Counted from the first letter of the stretch, positions 35,801 to 43,861 are shown. The stretch: DNA of 64,000 nt from Acidobacteriota bacterium (GCA_025463135.1 JAOAPY010000005.1:1-64000), one strand, 5' to 3'. The notes: a model not told the origin generated them from the letters alone. Translations and numbers: made by a program.

Positions 35801-38025
35801 TCAATGGTGTCGCGACACAGTTCATAAGCCTCGTCATACCGACGAGAGTGGTAAGAGCACCAGACCACGGTAAAACGCGAGATGACGGCCAGCGGATCCA
35901 GATCGCGCGCCAGGTATGCTTCCCGCAGACTCTCGGTAAAACGGCCCTCCATTGCCAACTGTAAGGCGTAATAGATGCGCGCCGTTGAATAATTGGGATT
36001 GAGCTCAATGGCATGCAGGAGCTGCCGCTCGGCATTGGCCCAATCAAACTCGTGGCAGAGTATGGCCTGGCCCAGCGCTCCATGCCCTTCAGCCAACGCC
36101 GGATCGATTGATACCGCCGTCGCTGCTGCTTCATAGGCCGCGGCCGAACATTCAGAAAACGGCATGACACTGAAACTGCCCAGCCAGTTGTAGTACTGCG
36201 CCACTCCCGCATAGGCGACCGCATAGTTGGGATCGAGCGCGATGGCCTGGTGATAACAGACGATCGCCCTGGCAAAACCATCTTCAGTAAAAGTGTTCCA
36301 GTAAAAGCGTCCTCGCAGGTATGCCTCATGTGCCTGGGGATCGTTCGTGCCACGCTTGGCTAATTTGCGGCGCTCATCACCAGTCAACTGCGGCACCAGG
36401 GCCTCTGCTACATTCGCTGAGATTGCGTCTTCCAGACTCAACACGTCAGTGAACTGCTCGTCAAACTGTCCGGCCCACACAGCGGTGCCGTCGCCCACGT
36501 TGAGCAATTGGACCGTTACGCGGATCCGATCTCCGACCCGGCGCACGCGGCCGTCGAGCACAAAGGCCGTACCCAATGCCCGCCCCGCTGCCAGGGGGTC
36601 CGACTCTCCGCCATAACGCAGGACACTGCTGGTGGGCCGCACTTCAAAGCGTCGAATCCCACTCAGTCGCGTGATCAGCGCATCGGCCAGGCCGGTACCC
36701 AGATAGTCGGGAGCTGAATCACTCCCATCGTGCATGTCCAACAATTTCAGAGGCAGCACGGCCAGAGAGTTTTCCGTGGTGAGGTGTTCAGTGCGCCCGT
36801 GCCAATCACCAAAAGGCGCCGCCGGCAGATCGGACACCGGGCGGCCTTCCAAATAGCTCGTGAGGTCGTCGCGCAATTGCTCCGCCGACTGATAGCGCCA
36901 TTCCGGTTCCTTGCGCAGCGCCCTCATCACGATGTTATCGAGGTCGCCGGTAAACTCGCGTCGCAGTGATTCGAGCGTCGCTTTGCGCGCCGTATACAGT
37001 TGCTTGAGAGTAGTAGCCTCGTCTCCGGAGTAGGCCGCGGGCAACAAATCATCAGAGCGCGTGATGATGATACTGAGCGGCGCGGGTGGTTCTTCGCAAA
37101 TCACCCTGGCAATTTCATGTGGGGCGCGATTGCGCAAGCGGTAAGGACGATGCCCGCTCAACAGCTCATAAAGCAACACACCGAGAGAATAGACATCGGT
37201 ACTGGGGGTCGTCGGATCGCCCTGCACTTGTTCCGGCGAGGCGTACTCAGGTGTCATCAAACGCATGGCCGTGGCGGTCGGATCGTGCGTGATATCGCCG
37301 GCCAGATCGGGATTTAGAAGTTTAGCGATGCCGAAATCGAGCAGCTTCGGGGCTCCTTCCGCGGTCACCAGAACGTTGGATGGCTTTATATCTCGATGCA
37401 CCACCTGTTTCTGATGAGCGTAATGAACAGCGTCGCAAATTGCCCGGAACAGTTTGAGGCGTTCGCCAATACTTAACTGATGGTTATCGCAGTAGCGGTA
37501 CAGAGGCTCGCCTTCGATGAACTCCATGACGAAGTAGGGCAAGCCGTCATCGGTCGTGCCGCCGTCCAGCAGGAGGGCAATGTGCGGGTGGTCCAGGGCA
37601 GCGAGGATTTGCCGCTCTTTGCGAAAACGTCGCAAAATAAAATCGGTGTCCATGCCGCGCTTAACCAGCTTGATGGCTACCCGCTTGTTAAATTCGCGGT
37701 CGACGCGCAGTGCTTCATAGACGGCGCCCATGCCGCCGCGGCCAATCTCGCGCTCGATGCGATAAGCGCCCAGCCGCCTTCCGATCATGGGATCGATATC
37801 TTCAAAGGCAAGCGTTTCCAGCACAGGTATCGCGGTTTGACCGTACAAGTTCTCTTCGAGGAGATCGCCGGCGCTTTCGTGCTGCGCCAGCAGCGTTTCT
37901 ACTTCCTGTCGCAGAGTTTCGTCGTCAGCACACGCCTGACACACGTACTGGTCACGTTCCGTGGGTCCGAGGTCCAGCGCCGCCTGGAAAATCTCTTCAA
38001 CTTTTAGCCAGCGTTCGGGGGTCAT
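32878..38025 (-). CDS. Giant Ser/Thr protein kinase with two TolB-like domains and three TPR modules
   Basis: A 1715-residue cytosolic protein without a membrane helix. Residues 1-75 form the short helical leader (RWLKVEEIFQAALDL) common to this family. The kinase domain (about 88-395) has IGRGGMGAVYEA, the catalytic loop HRDIKPSN (about 213) and DFG. Module 1 (about 420-885) is a TolB-like domain (SLAVLPLKLLD) plus TPRs ending WIGVDPELDPLHGHPRFNDLL. Module 2 (about 895-1370) repeats it (SIAVLPFRVLS) and ends WLGVEPQLDSLRGDPEFEDL. Module 3 (about 1400-1715) has TPRs only and ends FVRVDPHLEALRSDPRFEDLL. The ECF sigma gene 290 bases upstream is the expected regulator or substrate partner. Confidence 0.93.
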   Translation of the reverse strand: MTPERWLKVEEIFQAALDLGPTERDQYVCQACADDETLRQEVETLLAQHESAGDLLEENLYGQTAIPVLETLAFEDIDPMIGRRLGAYRIEREIGRGGMGAVYEALRVDREFNKRVAIKLVKRGMDTDFILRRFRKERQILAALDHPHIALLLDGGTTDDGLPYFVMEFIEGEPLYRYCDNHQLSIGERLKLFRAICDAVHYAHQKQVVHRDIKPSNVLVTAEGAPKLLDFGIAKLLNPDLAGDITHDPTATAMRLMTPEYASPEQVQGDPTTPSTDVYSLGVLLYELLSGHRPYRLRNRAPHEIARVICEEPPAPLSIIITRSDDLLPAAYSGDEATTLKQLYTARKATLESLRREFTGDLDNIVMRALRKEPEWRYQSAEQLRDDLTSYLEGRPVSDLPAAPFGDWHGRTEHLTTENSLAVLPLKLLDMHDGSDSAPDYLGTGLADALITRLSGIRRFEVRPTSSVLRYGGESDPLAAGRALGTAFVLDGRVRRVGDRIRVTVQLLNVGDGTAVWAGQFDEQFTDVLSLEDAISANVAEALVPQLTGDERRKLAKRGTNDPQAHEAYLRGRFYWNTFTEDGFARAIVCYHQAIALDPNYAVAYAGVAQYYNWLGSFSVMPFSECSAAAYEAAATAVSIDPALAEGHGALGQAILCHEFDWANAERQLLHAIELNPNYSTARIYYALQLAMEGRFTESLREAYLARDLDPLAVISRFTVVWCSYHSRRYDEAYELCRDTIENEPQNLLMVYGASFLLGRLGRYEEAVAAAQRCVDLMGKASHTLARLGSAQAQAGNSEAAEATLSEMDAISERRYISPYHLALVNCALGQIDRALDLLEQAEQTRDAKVLWIGVDPELDPLHGHPRFNDLLRKLNHRLAALPTLPAQIRAGQESIAVLPFRVLSSPLENTGDEYLGVGLTDALITRLSNVQRLIVRPTSSVLRYRGATVDPFVAGKDLGVDYIIDGSLRRAGNRLRVTTQLLSVNEGVTRWVEQFDEDSTDVLQIEDSISEQVATALLPQLTRDEQHQLSKRGTDSSEAFESYLRGRYYWNSYTESGFARALECYNHAIELDPDYALAYTGIADYYNWLGVFGIKPFAECSAAAKRAASRAVDLDPTSAEAYSALGFATVCHDFDWAVAEGQHRRAIEINPNYATGHHWYGFHLLMEGRFDEALRELLRARELDPLSANIMQGLGWAYYQARRFEESITTYRNMLEAVPDFAYGLSTFSWTLRQAGNPDEAIRVAEKALDASSGGQMFVACLGAAYAAAGRHDDARAALSRLHEMSARSYVSPYHRSLIHLLMGERKPALALLREAYTINEGWLVWLGVEPQLDSLRGDPEFEDLVSKTRNPGAGRKAGIGVAAAATPQRRSVSLRSTIETAPALNPTPDTDPGGNEEARQLYTAGRYYATRRSAEGMRQAIERLERAVELDPTFALAHSELADCYALLNWYVEPPPSGAWQRAKQYALRAVEADPELAEAHASLGFVHLHFDRDWDGAERELRKAIQLKPSIQVAHRWYAYSLSAMGRHDEAAAEIERAREISPQSPVLATAVANVLFLAGRFDDTIQQCQRALALDPGGVAAHTILRWAYEKKGMPNEALAAFEQERSFAGDTPTTRAKRAHVLAAIGRHEEAQVILETILRQRHEQWVTAYEIAIIYSLLGDSDSAFRWLSQAEREHAVGFTFVRVDPHLEALRSDPRFEDLLRGTERTIP

Positions 38026-38137
38026 TGGTCAGGGTAAGAGTGATTTATTTCTTTGCTTTGTTTAGGTCTTTGGACTTTGATCTTTGGTTTTTGATTTCGT
38101 GATGAACAATCGTCGTTGGTTTTAGTCGCATATATTT

Positions 38138-38235
38138 CGTTTAGAAGCGGACTTGTCCGCCGCGCGTGCGACATGAGAGACCCTCGACGTGCACTTCAAC
38201 CCACCGGCGGGCGCACAAGTGCGCTTTCTAAACGC
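38138..38235. repeat. GTTTAGAAGCG...GCGCTTTCTAAAC inverted repeat
   Basis: The arms CGTTTAGAAGCGGACTTGTC and AAGTGCGCTTTCTAAACGCG flank about 60 bases; same family as 22183-22237. It fills the interval between the kinase and its sigma factor gene. Short AAAGTCCAA/CAAAGACCAA runs (38247-38311) follow. Confidence 0.7.
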
Positions 38236-38315
38236 GTGGAGTAATTAACGTCCAAAGAACAAAGATCAAAGTCCAACGAACAAGAATCAAAGACCCAAGA
38301 CCAAAAACCAAACCC

Positions 38316-38882
38316 CTATTTTTGCATTTCACCGTGCAGCCATGCTTTGGCAAAACGCCAATGCCGTTTGATTGTCGTGGGCGTCACTCCCATTACATCG
38401 GCCGTCTCCTCGAGCGAGAGGCCGCCGAAGTACCGAAGCTCGACCATGCGCGCTTTTTGTTCGTCAAATGCGGCCAAAGCCTTGAGCGCATCGTCGAGCG
38501 CGATCAATTCTCCGCTTCGTTCCACAGCTCGATCTATGTTTTCGTCAAGGGAGAGCTTTTGAAAGTCCTGGCCGCGCTTTTCCGCGTTGTGTTTGCGCGC
38601 GTGGTCCACCAGCAAGCGGCGCATGATCTGGGCCGCGACCCCAAAAAAGTGCGCCCGGTTTTGCCAATTCACTCGTGTCTGGTCGACCAGTCGCAAGTAC
38701 GCTTCATGCACCAGAGCCGTCGGCTGCAAGGTGTGATCGGGACGCTCCCGGCGCAGGTAGTTAGCTGCCAGCTTTCGCAATTCATCGTAGATTACAGGCA
38801 ATAAAATATCAACCGCGTTTTGATCGCCATTTGAGAGCTCGATTAGCAGTTTAGTGACGTTGTCCGCGGGTTGCTGGCTCAA
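38316..38882 (-). CDS. ECF sigma factor, TIGR02999-like
   Basis: A 188-residue sigma-70-family regulator. Region 2 is visible as LRKLAANYLRRERPDHTLQPTALVHEAYLRL and NRAHFFGVAAQIMRRLLVDHAR, the signature of the TIGR02999/ECF-Ser-Thr-kinase-associated group. Region 4 follows (ARMVELRYFGGLSLEETADVMGVTPTTIKRHWRFAKAWL). These sigma factors lack classical anti-sigma genes and are usually encoded with a Ser/Thr kinase, as here (32878). Both genes are read in the same direction. Control by phosphorylation is inferred from other ECF-kinase pairs. Confidence 0.93.
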   Translation of the reverse strand: MSQQPADNVTKLLIELSNGDQNAVDILLPVIYDELRKLAANYLRRERPDHTLQPTALVHEAYLRLVDQTRVNWQNRAHFFGVAAQIMRRLLVDHARKHNAEKRGQDFQKLSLDENIDRAVERSGELIALDDALKALAAFDEQKARMVELRYFGGLSLEETADVMGVTPTTIKRHWRFAKAWLHGEMQK

Positions 38883-38984
38883 ACGTTTTATTTCTCCGCA
38901 ATTACCAGGATAAGGGCGGCCTCAAGTATAAAGCACACCCGCACGACGTTGGTAACGACGACTTATGCGGCTTGCTTACAGGTG

Positions 38985-39060
38985 TTTAGAGTACCGCCTT
39001 TTAGGCGGGTCTTTTACTCGATCACAAAAGCCCGACTGAAGTCGGTACCCCAAGCGCCTG
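38985..39060. repeat. GAGTACCGCCTT repeat element
   Basis: GTTTAGAGTACCGCCTTTTA and CCCGACTGAAGTCGGTACCC, ending GCGCCTG; same family as 28319-28392. No gene is seen in 38883-39162 beyond this. Confidence 0.82.
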
Positions 39061-39162
39061 AAGTCACAGAATTTTCTTTTCTCGGGTGGCCCTATTCGAG
39101 ATTCGTTTGCGCGTTAGTGTATGGAAGACAAATTTCTTGGATTTTTTTGAGAGGTAGGAACC

Positions 39163-39471
39163 ATGCAAGCCAATCAACTGACCATCAAGAGTTATCCCGG
39201 CCCCGCGCCACTGAATACCGCGCTGCCCGAAAACGTATCCAGCACCTTGAAAGGCTGGTTGAACAGGTTGGTTGGCTGTTGGCATACAGAAATGAGCCGC
39301 CCGTTTTCCAGCGAGGGCAAAGCATACCGTGTATGTCTCAGCTGTGGCGCCCACCGGCGGTTCAATCTGAGGAACTGGGAGATGCAGGGCGACTTTTACT
39401 ACAGCCTGCCCACCAATAAACATTTCCGCGCCCTGAACGGTCTGGCAGCCGTGCGCCGCGTGATTGCGTAA
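39163..39471 (+). CDS. Small cysteine/histidine protein, acidobacterial hypothetical
   Basis: A 102-residue protein with GAGAGGTAGG upstream of its ATG. Residues about 30-70 carry GCWHTEMSRPFSSEGKAYRV and CLSCGAHRRFNL, three cysteines and two histidines arranged as a plausible zinc knuckle. The C-terminus is FYYSLPTNKHFRALNGLAAV. I recall similar small proteins in acidobacteria but no function. It is monocistronic and is followed by a very long inverted repeat. Confidence 0.75.
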   Translation: MQANQLTIKSYPGPAPLNTALPENVSSTLKGWLNRLVGCWHTEMSRPFSSEGKAYRVCLSCGAHRRFNLRNWEMQGDFYYSLPTNKHFRALNGLAAVRRVIA

Positions 39472-39486
39472 CGGGCAGCCCCTTTC

Positions 39487-39610
39487 TCACCCGGTTTCAA
39501 CGGCATCAATATACTTGACTCAACTTGCCTCAAAGGCAAAGCGTTAGCAATCTGGTGTTTGAGTCAAAGTATGTTATTGCCGTTGAAACCGCGTGAGATT
39601 GAGATGAAGC
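39487..39610. repeat. Long inverted repeat between convergent genes
   Basis: The arms contain CACCCGGTTTCAACGGCA plus ATACTTGACTCAA on the left and TTGAGTCAAAGTATG plus TTGCCGTTGAAACCGCGTGA on the right, an inverted repeat of nearly 40 bp per arm with mismatches and a loop of about 40 bases. It lies between the convergent genes at 39163 and 39673 and could end transcription from both sides, although no T tract is present. Confidence 0.75.
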
Positions 39611-39672
39611 CAGACAGCGGGATGAAGCCGGCTTTTGCGCGGATGACACGTTACGCGCGCCATCAACTCGAC

Positions 39673-41076
39673 CTACACCTGCAGCCTGATCTCCACACTT
39701 AGTCCCCCATCGAGCGCGTTGGTGGCTTTGATTGTCCCGCCGTGCAAGCGCACTGCGCGGGCCGCGATAGCCAGCCCCAGGCCGGTGCCTCCCGTCTTGC
39801 GATCACGAGCGTGCTCGACCCGATAAAAGGCGCGGAAGATATCCTGGATCGATTCTTCCGGCACGCCCTTGCCGTGATCGCGAACATTCACCGTCGCGTA
39901 TCGGCCACCGTTTACACTTTCACAACTAAGCGCAATTTCGACCTCGGTCCCGGGCGCGGTGTGTCGCACGGCATTGCGCACCACATTCTCAACCGCGCTC
40001 CGCAGCAGATCACTAACGCCGTCAACGCTGCAGGCTTCGCTGGCGACCAGACGGACTGAGCGATCCAGACTCAGTGCTTCGTACTGAGCGTCATCTGCCA
40101 CTTCTTTGACGAGCGCGCCAAGATCTATCTCCACCTTGCTCAAATAATCCGTACCGCTCTCGAGCTGGGAAAGCGTCAGCAGTTGGCCAATCATCTGGTT
40201 CATGCGTTCGGCCTCGCGGCCGATGCGGTCCAGCGCCGTGCCAACTTCCGGATTGCCGCGACGGCGCGCGAGACCGAGCGCCACGCCCTGACGAGCAAGC
40301 GGGGACCGCAACTCATGCGAGATGTCGCCAAGCAGCCGTCGTTGGGCTTCGACCAGGGATTCGATGCGGCCGGCCATCTCGTTGAAGTCGCGGCCGAGGT
40401 AACCGATCTCATCACGTCGCTGCAGCAGCTTGTCATCTACCCGCGCGGTGAGGTTGCCCTCGGACAAGGCCTGGGTGGCGCCGCGCAACTCGACAATCGG
40501 TTTCGACAAATACCTGGCGAACCAGTAGCAGAAGAAGGCGCCAATCAGTAAGAGCGGTAAAAGACTGCGCGCGGCCATGCGCAGGCCAAAAAGCAATGAG
40601 CCTCGTTCACCCAATCTTGGCGGCCGACCAGGGAAGTTTGGCTTTGGTAATTCACCAACCAAAACATAATGTGCTCCGCTCGGGGCCTGGACGGACTGTG
40701 CCCCGAGAGGTTGTTGCCGTTGACTGGGAAATTCGAACTGGAAGCCACCAGACTGCGCCGCGCGCCGCGCCAGCTCGCCCGCATCATGGGGCACCGGGCG
40801 ACCGGACACTTCGGCGCCGCCGGCATCGAAGACGACGGCATTGATATGCGAAGCGCCCGCCACGCGATCGAGATAGGCAGTCAGGGCTGACTTGCCATCC
40901 CTTTCCAGAATCTCCACCGCCGTCTGCGCATAGACTCCAAACATCGGCGCCATTGGATTTCCTCGATCTGATTGCGAGCGTCGTTCCATCACGATGCCCG
41001 TCGTGAAAGAAGCTATATTCACGAGCACCATAGCCAGGCCGAACCACAAAAAGATTTTTAGAAAGAGACTTCGCAT
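39673..41076 (-). CDS. CpxA-like sensor histidine kinase
   Basis: A 467-residue membrane kinase. Helix 1 (about 5-30), a periplasmic sensor domain (about 31-165), helix 2 (about 168-190), HAMP (about 190-243: SKPIVELRGATQALSEGNLTARV), a HisKA domain with the phospho-acceptor in LLGDISHELRSPLARQGVALGLA (about 255), and the HATPase with N box (ENVVRNAVRHTAPG), G1 (VRDHGKGVPEE) and G2 (GGTGLGLAIAARAV). The LGDISHELRSPLARL-type H box is characteristic of CpxA. Its regulator gene ends 9 bases upstream; a Spy/CpxP-like gene is divergent. Confidence 0.92.
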   Translation of the reverse strand: MRSLFLKIFLWFGLAMVLVNIASFTTGIVMERRSQSDRGNPMAPMFGVYAQTAVEILERDGKSALTAYLDRVAGASHINAVVFDAGGAEVSGRPVPHDAGELARRAAQSGGFQFEFPSQRQQPLGAQSVQAPSGAHYVLVGELPKPNFPGRPPRLGERGSLLFGLRMAARSLLPLLLIGAFFCYWFARYLSKPIVELRGATQALSEGNLTARVDDKLLQRRDEIGYLGRDFNEMAGRIESLVEAQRRLLGDISHELRSPLARQGVALGLARRRGNPEVGTALDRIGREAERMNQMIGQLLTLSQLESGTDYLSKVEIDLGALVKEVADDAQYEALSLDRSVRLVASEACSVDGVSDLLRSAVENVVRNAVRHTAPGTEVEIALSCESVNGGRYATVNVRDHGKGVPEESIQDIFRAFYRVEHARDRKTGGTGLGLAIAARAVRLHGGTIKATNALDGGLSVEIRLQV

Positions 41077-41085
41077 AGCCGGGAC

Positions 41086-41805
41086 TCATTCGCCTTTGAG
41101 ATCTTCGGGCGAAGCGTAAATGTAGCCGATGCCGCGCACGGTCTTGATTCGTTCCACGCCATTAACCTGATGCCCGAGTTTCTTGCGCAGATTGCTGACA
41201 TGCGTATCGATGCTGCGGTCGAAGGGCGACAGGTTTCGATGGAGGACTTCCCTGACCAGTTCTTCGCGCTCGACGATGCGACCGGGTGCACTAAGGAGTT
41301 TTACCAGCAGCGAGTACTCGACAACGGTGAGTTCAACGATCTCGCCGCCTCGACGCACTGTGCGCGTTCGCTTATCGATTTCGATGTCGCCGAGAACGGT
41401 AATTGCGGTTTCTTGCTTCGCTTCGGGTTCAGTTTGAGTGCGGCGCAGGACCGCACTGATCCGCGCCACCAATTCCAGTGGATTGAAAGGTTTGGGCAGG
41501 TAATCATCAGCACCCATTTGCAGACCGATGATGCGATTGATGTCGTCGCCCCGCGCCGTCAGCATCACAATCGGCAGACGCGAGCGAACGCGTATCTGGC
41601 GCAGAACTTCGAATCCATTCATACTGGGCAACATGTAATCAAGCACCGCCAGCGCGTGTTCGCCGGACAGCGCGCGGTCCAGGCCCGCTTCACCATCATG
41701 GACCGCTTCGACCTGGTAGCCGTCCGGTTCCAGGTACTCTGCGACCAACTCGCAAAGTTCAATGTCATCGTCTATGACCAGGATTCGCTGCATCGTCAAA
41801 CTCAT
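41086..41805 (-). CDS. CpxR-like OmpR-family response regulator
   Basis: A 239-residue OmpR-type regulator. The receiver has the acidic pocket IDDDIELCE, phospho-acceptor Asp in AVLDYMLPSMNGFEVL (about residue 56) and Lys in DYLPKPFNPLEL. The C-terminal winged helix has LTVVEYSLLVKLLSAPGRIV and DRSIDTHVSNLRKKLG with the RGIGYIY wing. SPFDRSIDTHVSNLRKKLG is notably CpxR-like. The start may be at 41805 or at ATG 41793. The cognate kinase follows 9 bases downstream, and a divergent Spy/CpxP homologue shares its promoter region. Confidence 0.94.
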   Translation of the reverse strand: MSLTMQRILVIDDDIELCELVAEYLEPDGYQVEAVHDGEAGLDRALSGEHALAVLDYMLPSMNGFEVLRQIRVRSRLPIVMLTARGDDINRIIGLQMGADDYLPKPFNPLELVARISAVLRRTQTEPEAKQETAITVLGDIEIDKRTRTVRRGGEIVELTVVEYSLLVKLLSAPGRIVEREELVREVLHRNLSPFDRSIDTHVSNLRKKLGHQVNGVERIKTVRGIGYIYASPEDLKGE

Positions 41806-41871
41806 TGGGGCCGGGTGAAATAATTACGACCAACTCCGGTATTTTTCTATCTTAGTAATGAGATATGTTTT

Positions 41872-41886
41872 GTAAAGCTTCGAAAA
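41872..41886. promoter_or_regulatory. CpxR-box-like site
   Basis: GTAAA-5-GAAAA, one base from the enterobacterial CpxR consensus GTAAA-N(4-8)-GTAAA, 67 bases before the regulator start and about 300 before the Spy-like gene. The consensus is known from E. coli, so its use in this phylum is inferred. Confidence 0.35.
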
Positions 41887-41904
41887 ACCATTAACGCGCT
41901 ACTT

Positions 41905-41918
41905 TGCAAATATTTGCA
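41905..41918. promoter_or_regulatory. 14-bp perfect palindrome in the divergent cpxR/spy interval
   Basis: TGCAAATATTTGCA is a perfect palindrome and is flanked by TTAACGCGC and GCGCTTAA, a second, imperfect inverted layer. It is AT-rich in an otherwise GC-rich genome and sits between two divergent genes, a typical operator position. The binding protein is unknown. Confidence 0.45.
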
Positions 41919-42024
41919 TGCGCTTAACGAAGTCTTTGCGTCCGCGGACCCGCTATCGCGTCTAAGATACTGAACCAGGAACAGGAAGCGCAGACTCATG
42001 CCGACAAGGTCGGAGGCAAGTCTT

Positions 42025-42150
42025 TGGAGTGCGCTGACCTGTCAGCGCTTTGGCGGGACGCGACTCGTCGCGGCCACGGTTCAGTGGAGTCTACTGCAAG
42101 GGGGCGGCATCAAGCCGATTGAACCAAAGCGCTGACAGTTCAGCACACTC
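42025..42150. repeat. Palindromic repeat element (second copy of the 3446-3570 family)
   Basis: GCGCTGACCTGTCAGCGC (42031-42048) and GCGCTGACAGTTCAGCAC (42129-42146) are the outer palindromes, with TTTGGAGTGCG on the left and CCAAAGC on the right as in the first copy. Confidence 0.75.
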
Positions 42151-42190
42151 GCAACAGGAGCCAAAGAGGATTGAGAAAAGGGAGAAACAA

Positions 42191-42673
42191 ATGAGAACAA
42201 ATTGGAAAAAGATCAGCTTAGTAATCGCCATCGCCGGGGCGCTGTTACTGGCGGTCGCTGTGGTTGGATTCTCGCAGGACCCGCAGGGACCGCGCGAGGG
42301 CGGTTTTCACCGCGGCCCTGGCGGCCCCGGTCCGCGCGATGGTCTGGGCCCTTTGGCACGCGACTTGAATCTCACGGACGAACAGAAGGCGCAGATTAAG
42401 AAAATCAACGAAAGCTTTGCCGGAAGCACACAGAGTCTGCACGAGCAGTTACGCGCGCTCCACGAAAGTGAAGGTGATCCGTTCAGCGGTACCTTTGACG
42501 AAGCCGCAGTACGTGCCGCAGCGGAAGCGCGGGCAAAAATTGAGATTGAGTTGCAAGTATCGCACGCAAAGATGATGTCGCAGATTGGCGCTGTGTTGAC
42601 GGCTGAACAAAAAACTCAGCTCGCTGCGCGGCGGCATGATCGACGTCCGCCGCCGCCACCGCCAGGCGAATAG
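42191..42673 (+). CDS. Spy/CpxP-family periplasmic protein
   Basis: The ATG at 42191 has GGAGAAACAA directly before it. The 160-residue protein has a signal peptide (about residues 1-29, ending VVGFSQD), a Gly/Pro/His-rich linker (REGGFHRGPGGPGPRDG), then an LTxxQ helical domain: DLNLTDEQKAQIKKINESFAG and GAVLTAEQKTQLAAR. The paired LT-EQK motifs are the hallmark of Spy/CpxP/ZraP chaperones. It lies divergently from a CpxRA-like system, matching the cpxP-cpxRA layout of enterobacteria, so it is probably a target and feedback partner. Confidence 0.9.
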   Translation: MRTNWKKISLVIAIAGALLLAVAVVGFSQDPQGPREGGFHRGPGGPGPRDGLGPLARDLNLTDEQKAQIKKINESFAGSTQSLHEQLRALHESEGDPFSGTFDEAAVRAAAEARAKIEIELQVSHAKMMSQIGAVLTAEQKTQLAARRHDRRPPPPPPGE

Positions 42674-43070
42674 GCGGAGATTACGCGCAAGGGAAAGTCT
42701 TGAAACGCCGTAGACCACTTACGGCTCTGTCTTACCGCACTGTGCGGCGGCAAAGCCGCTGATCTTTGCAGACGCAAGTTTTTGCAGCACTCCCCAGGGA
42801 TGACCGTCAGGGTGAGAGTCGTTAAGCGAGCTTGATCAGACCCTTTTCAAGTTCAGCATTGTAACGACTCTCGCCCTGTAGTCATCAGCGTAGGCGTAAT
42901 GGCACTCGCTGACCGATCTTCTTCCCAACTGTCTCCACACCAAATCCTGCTTCCATCTCTTGACGGAACTTTGCACCGCCTTGACGAACTCTTTACGTCG
43001 TTCGTCTGAATTCGGGCGTCAAAGGTTCGACACCATGATTTCGATTTCCACGACCGAGGGGGTAGCGAAA
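42674..43070. other. Interval with a 25-bp inverted repeat
   Basis: GATGACCGTCAGGGTGAGAG (42799 onward) and its inverse (42862-42886) form an imperfect long hairpin. A GCCTTACCGCACTG-type repeat lies at 42728-42763. No gene is supported. Confidence 0.6.
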
Positions 43071-43286
43071 ATGAGTGAGCCGTTTGCCGATCACCAACTC
43101 TGTCAGAGTAAGAATATCCAGGCCTATTTCGACGATGAACTTGATTCCACTATGCATCTACTGGTTGAGCGTCATATCGGCGAATGTCCTGTCTGCAACG
43201 CGGAATTGGGCGCGCTGCAACGTTTACAGGCGTTAGTCGGACTCGCTTTTAGAGGCCAAGCCGGTCTCTCTCCCGTTATGCATTGA
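43071..43286 (+). CDS. Short zinc-finger (zf-HC2-like) anti-sigma-type protein
   Basis: The ATG at 43071 has GAGGGGG upstream; an earlier in-frame ATG (43035) is less likely. The 71-residue product holds DHQLCQSKNIQAYFDDELDS and ERHIGECPVCNAELGALQRLQ. The HxxxCxxC motif and preceding YFDDEL are the hallmark of the anti-sigma zinc-binding domain. There is no membrane segment after it, so it is a soluble mini anti-sigma factor or a regulatory adaptor. No sigma gene is adjacent; the nearest is at 38316. Confidence 0.78.
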   Translation: MSEPFADHQLCQSKNIQAYFDDELDSTMHLLVERHIGECPVCNAELGALQRLQALVGLAFRGQAGLSPVMH

Positions 43287-43379
43287 CACTAATTTTGACA
43301 TTAATTGTGCCCTCTCGGCTTTGGCGGGCCGAGCAAACTTCCGCTGAGCGGTTTAAGGGCGTAGCCGCCGGCGGAAAAT

Positions 43380-43418
43380 GGAGGACCGCGTTAACCGAGG
43401 CAAGTAGCGCGGTCCTCC
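43380..43418. repeat. GGAGGACCGCG hairpin
   Basis: GGAGGACCGCG (43380-43390) and CGCGGTCCTCC (43408-43418) are perfect reverse complements with a 17-base loop. There is no T tract, so it may be a repeat or a processing site between 43071 and 43466. Confidence 0.7.
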
Positions 43419-43465
43419 AGTCCGAATTCGATCCATAACCACCAGGAATTCAACGCGAGCAAAAT

Positions 43466-43861
43466 ATGTCAACCAGGCAAACGATCCTGCTGGTCGATGA
43501 TGATCCGACCGTCTTAAACATGCTGGCCCGGGCGCTCGAGGAGAGCTATGAAGTCTTAATCGCCGGGGATGGTGTCGATGCCGTCTATGTTTATGAACGT
43601 AATTTGGAGAGGGTTGCGGCGGTAGTGACGGATTTGGAAATGCCGCGCCTTAACGGGCAAAGCTTGTCTGAGTGGCTGCATCATATACGTCCGCAGTTAC
43701 CAGTCATCATCATGAGTGGCAGTTTTCGCCGACAGGCGCTGAGGGATTTGACTCAGCGACCGATGACCAGCTTTCTGGGAAAGCCTTTTGAGACTGCTCA
43801 ACTCGAAGAGGTACTGCACAACGTTCTGGATATTAATGAGGGACAGGCGTCACAACCGTGA
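43466..43861 (+). CDS. Stand-alone receiver-domain response regulator
   Basis: A 131-residue protein consisting of a CheY-like receiver only: acidic pair LLVDDDPTVL (about residue 10), phospho-acceptor Asp in VVTDLEMPRLNG (about 56), Thr/Ser in IIMSGSF and Lys in FLGKPFETAQ. There is no output domain, so it should act through protein contacts. It has no linked histidine kinase and follows the zinc-finger gene by about 180 bases. Partner unknown. Confidence 0.9.
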   Translation: MSTRQTILLVDDDPTVLNMLARALEESYEVLIAGDGVDAVYVYERNLERVAAVVTDLEMPRLNGQSLSEWLHHIRPQLPVIIMSGSFRRQALRDLTQRPMTSFLGKPFETAQLEEVLHNVLDINEGQASQP

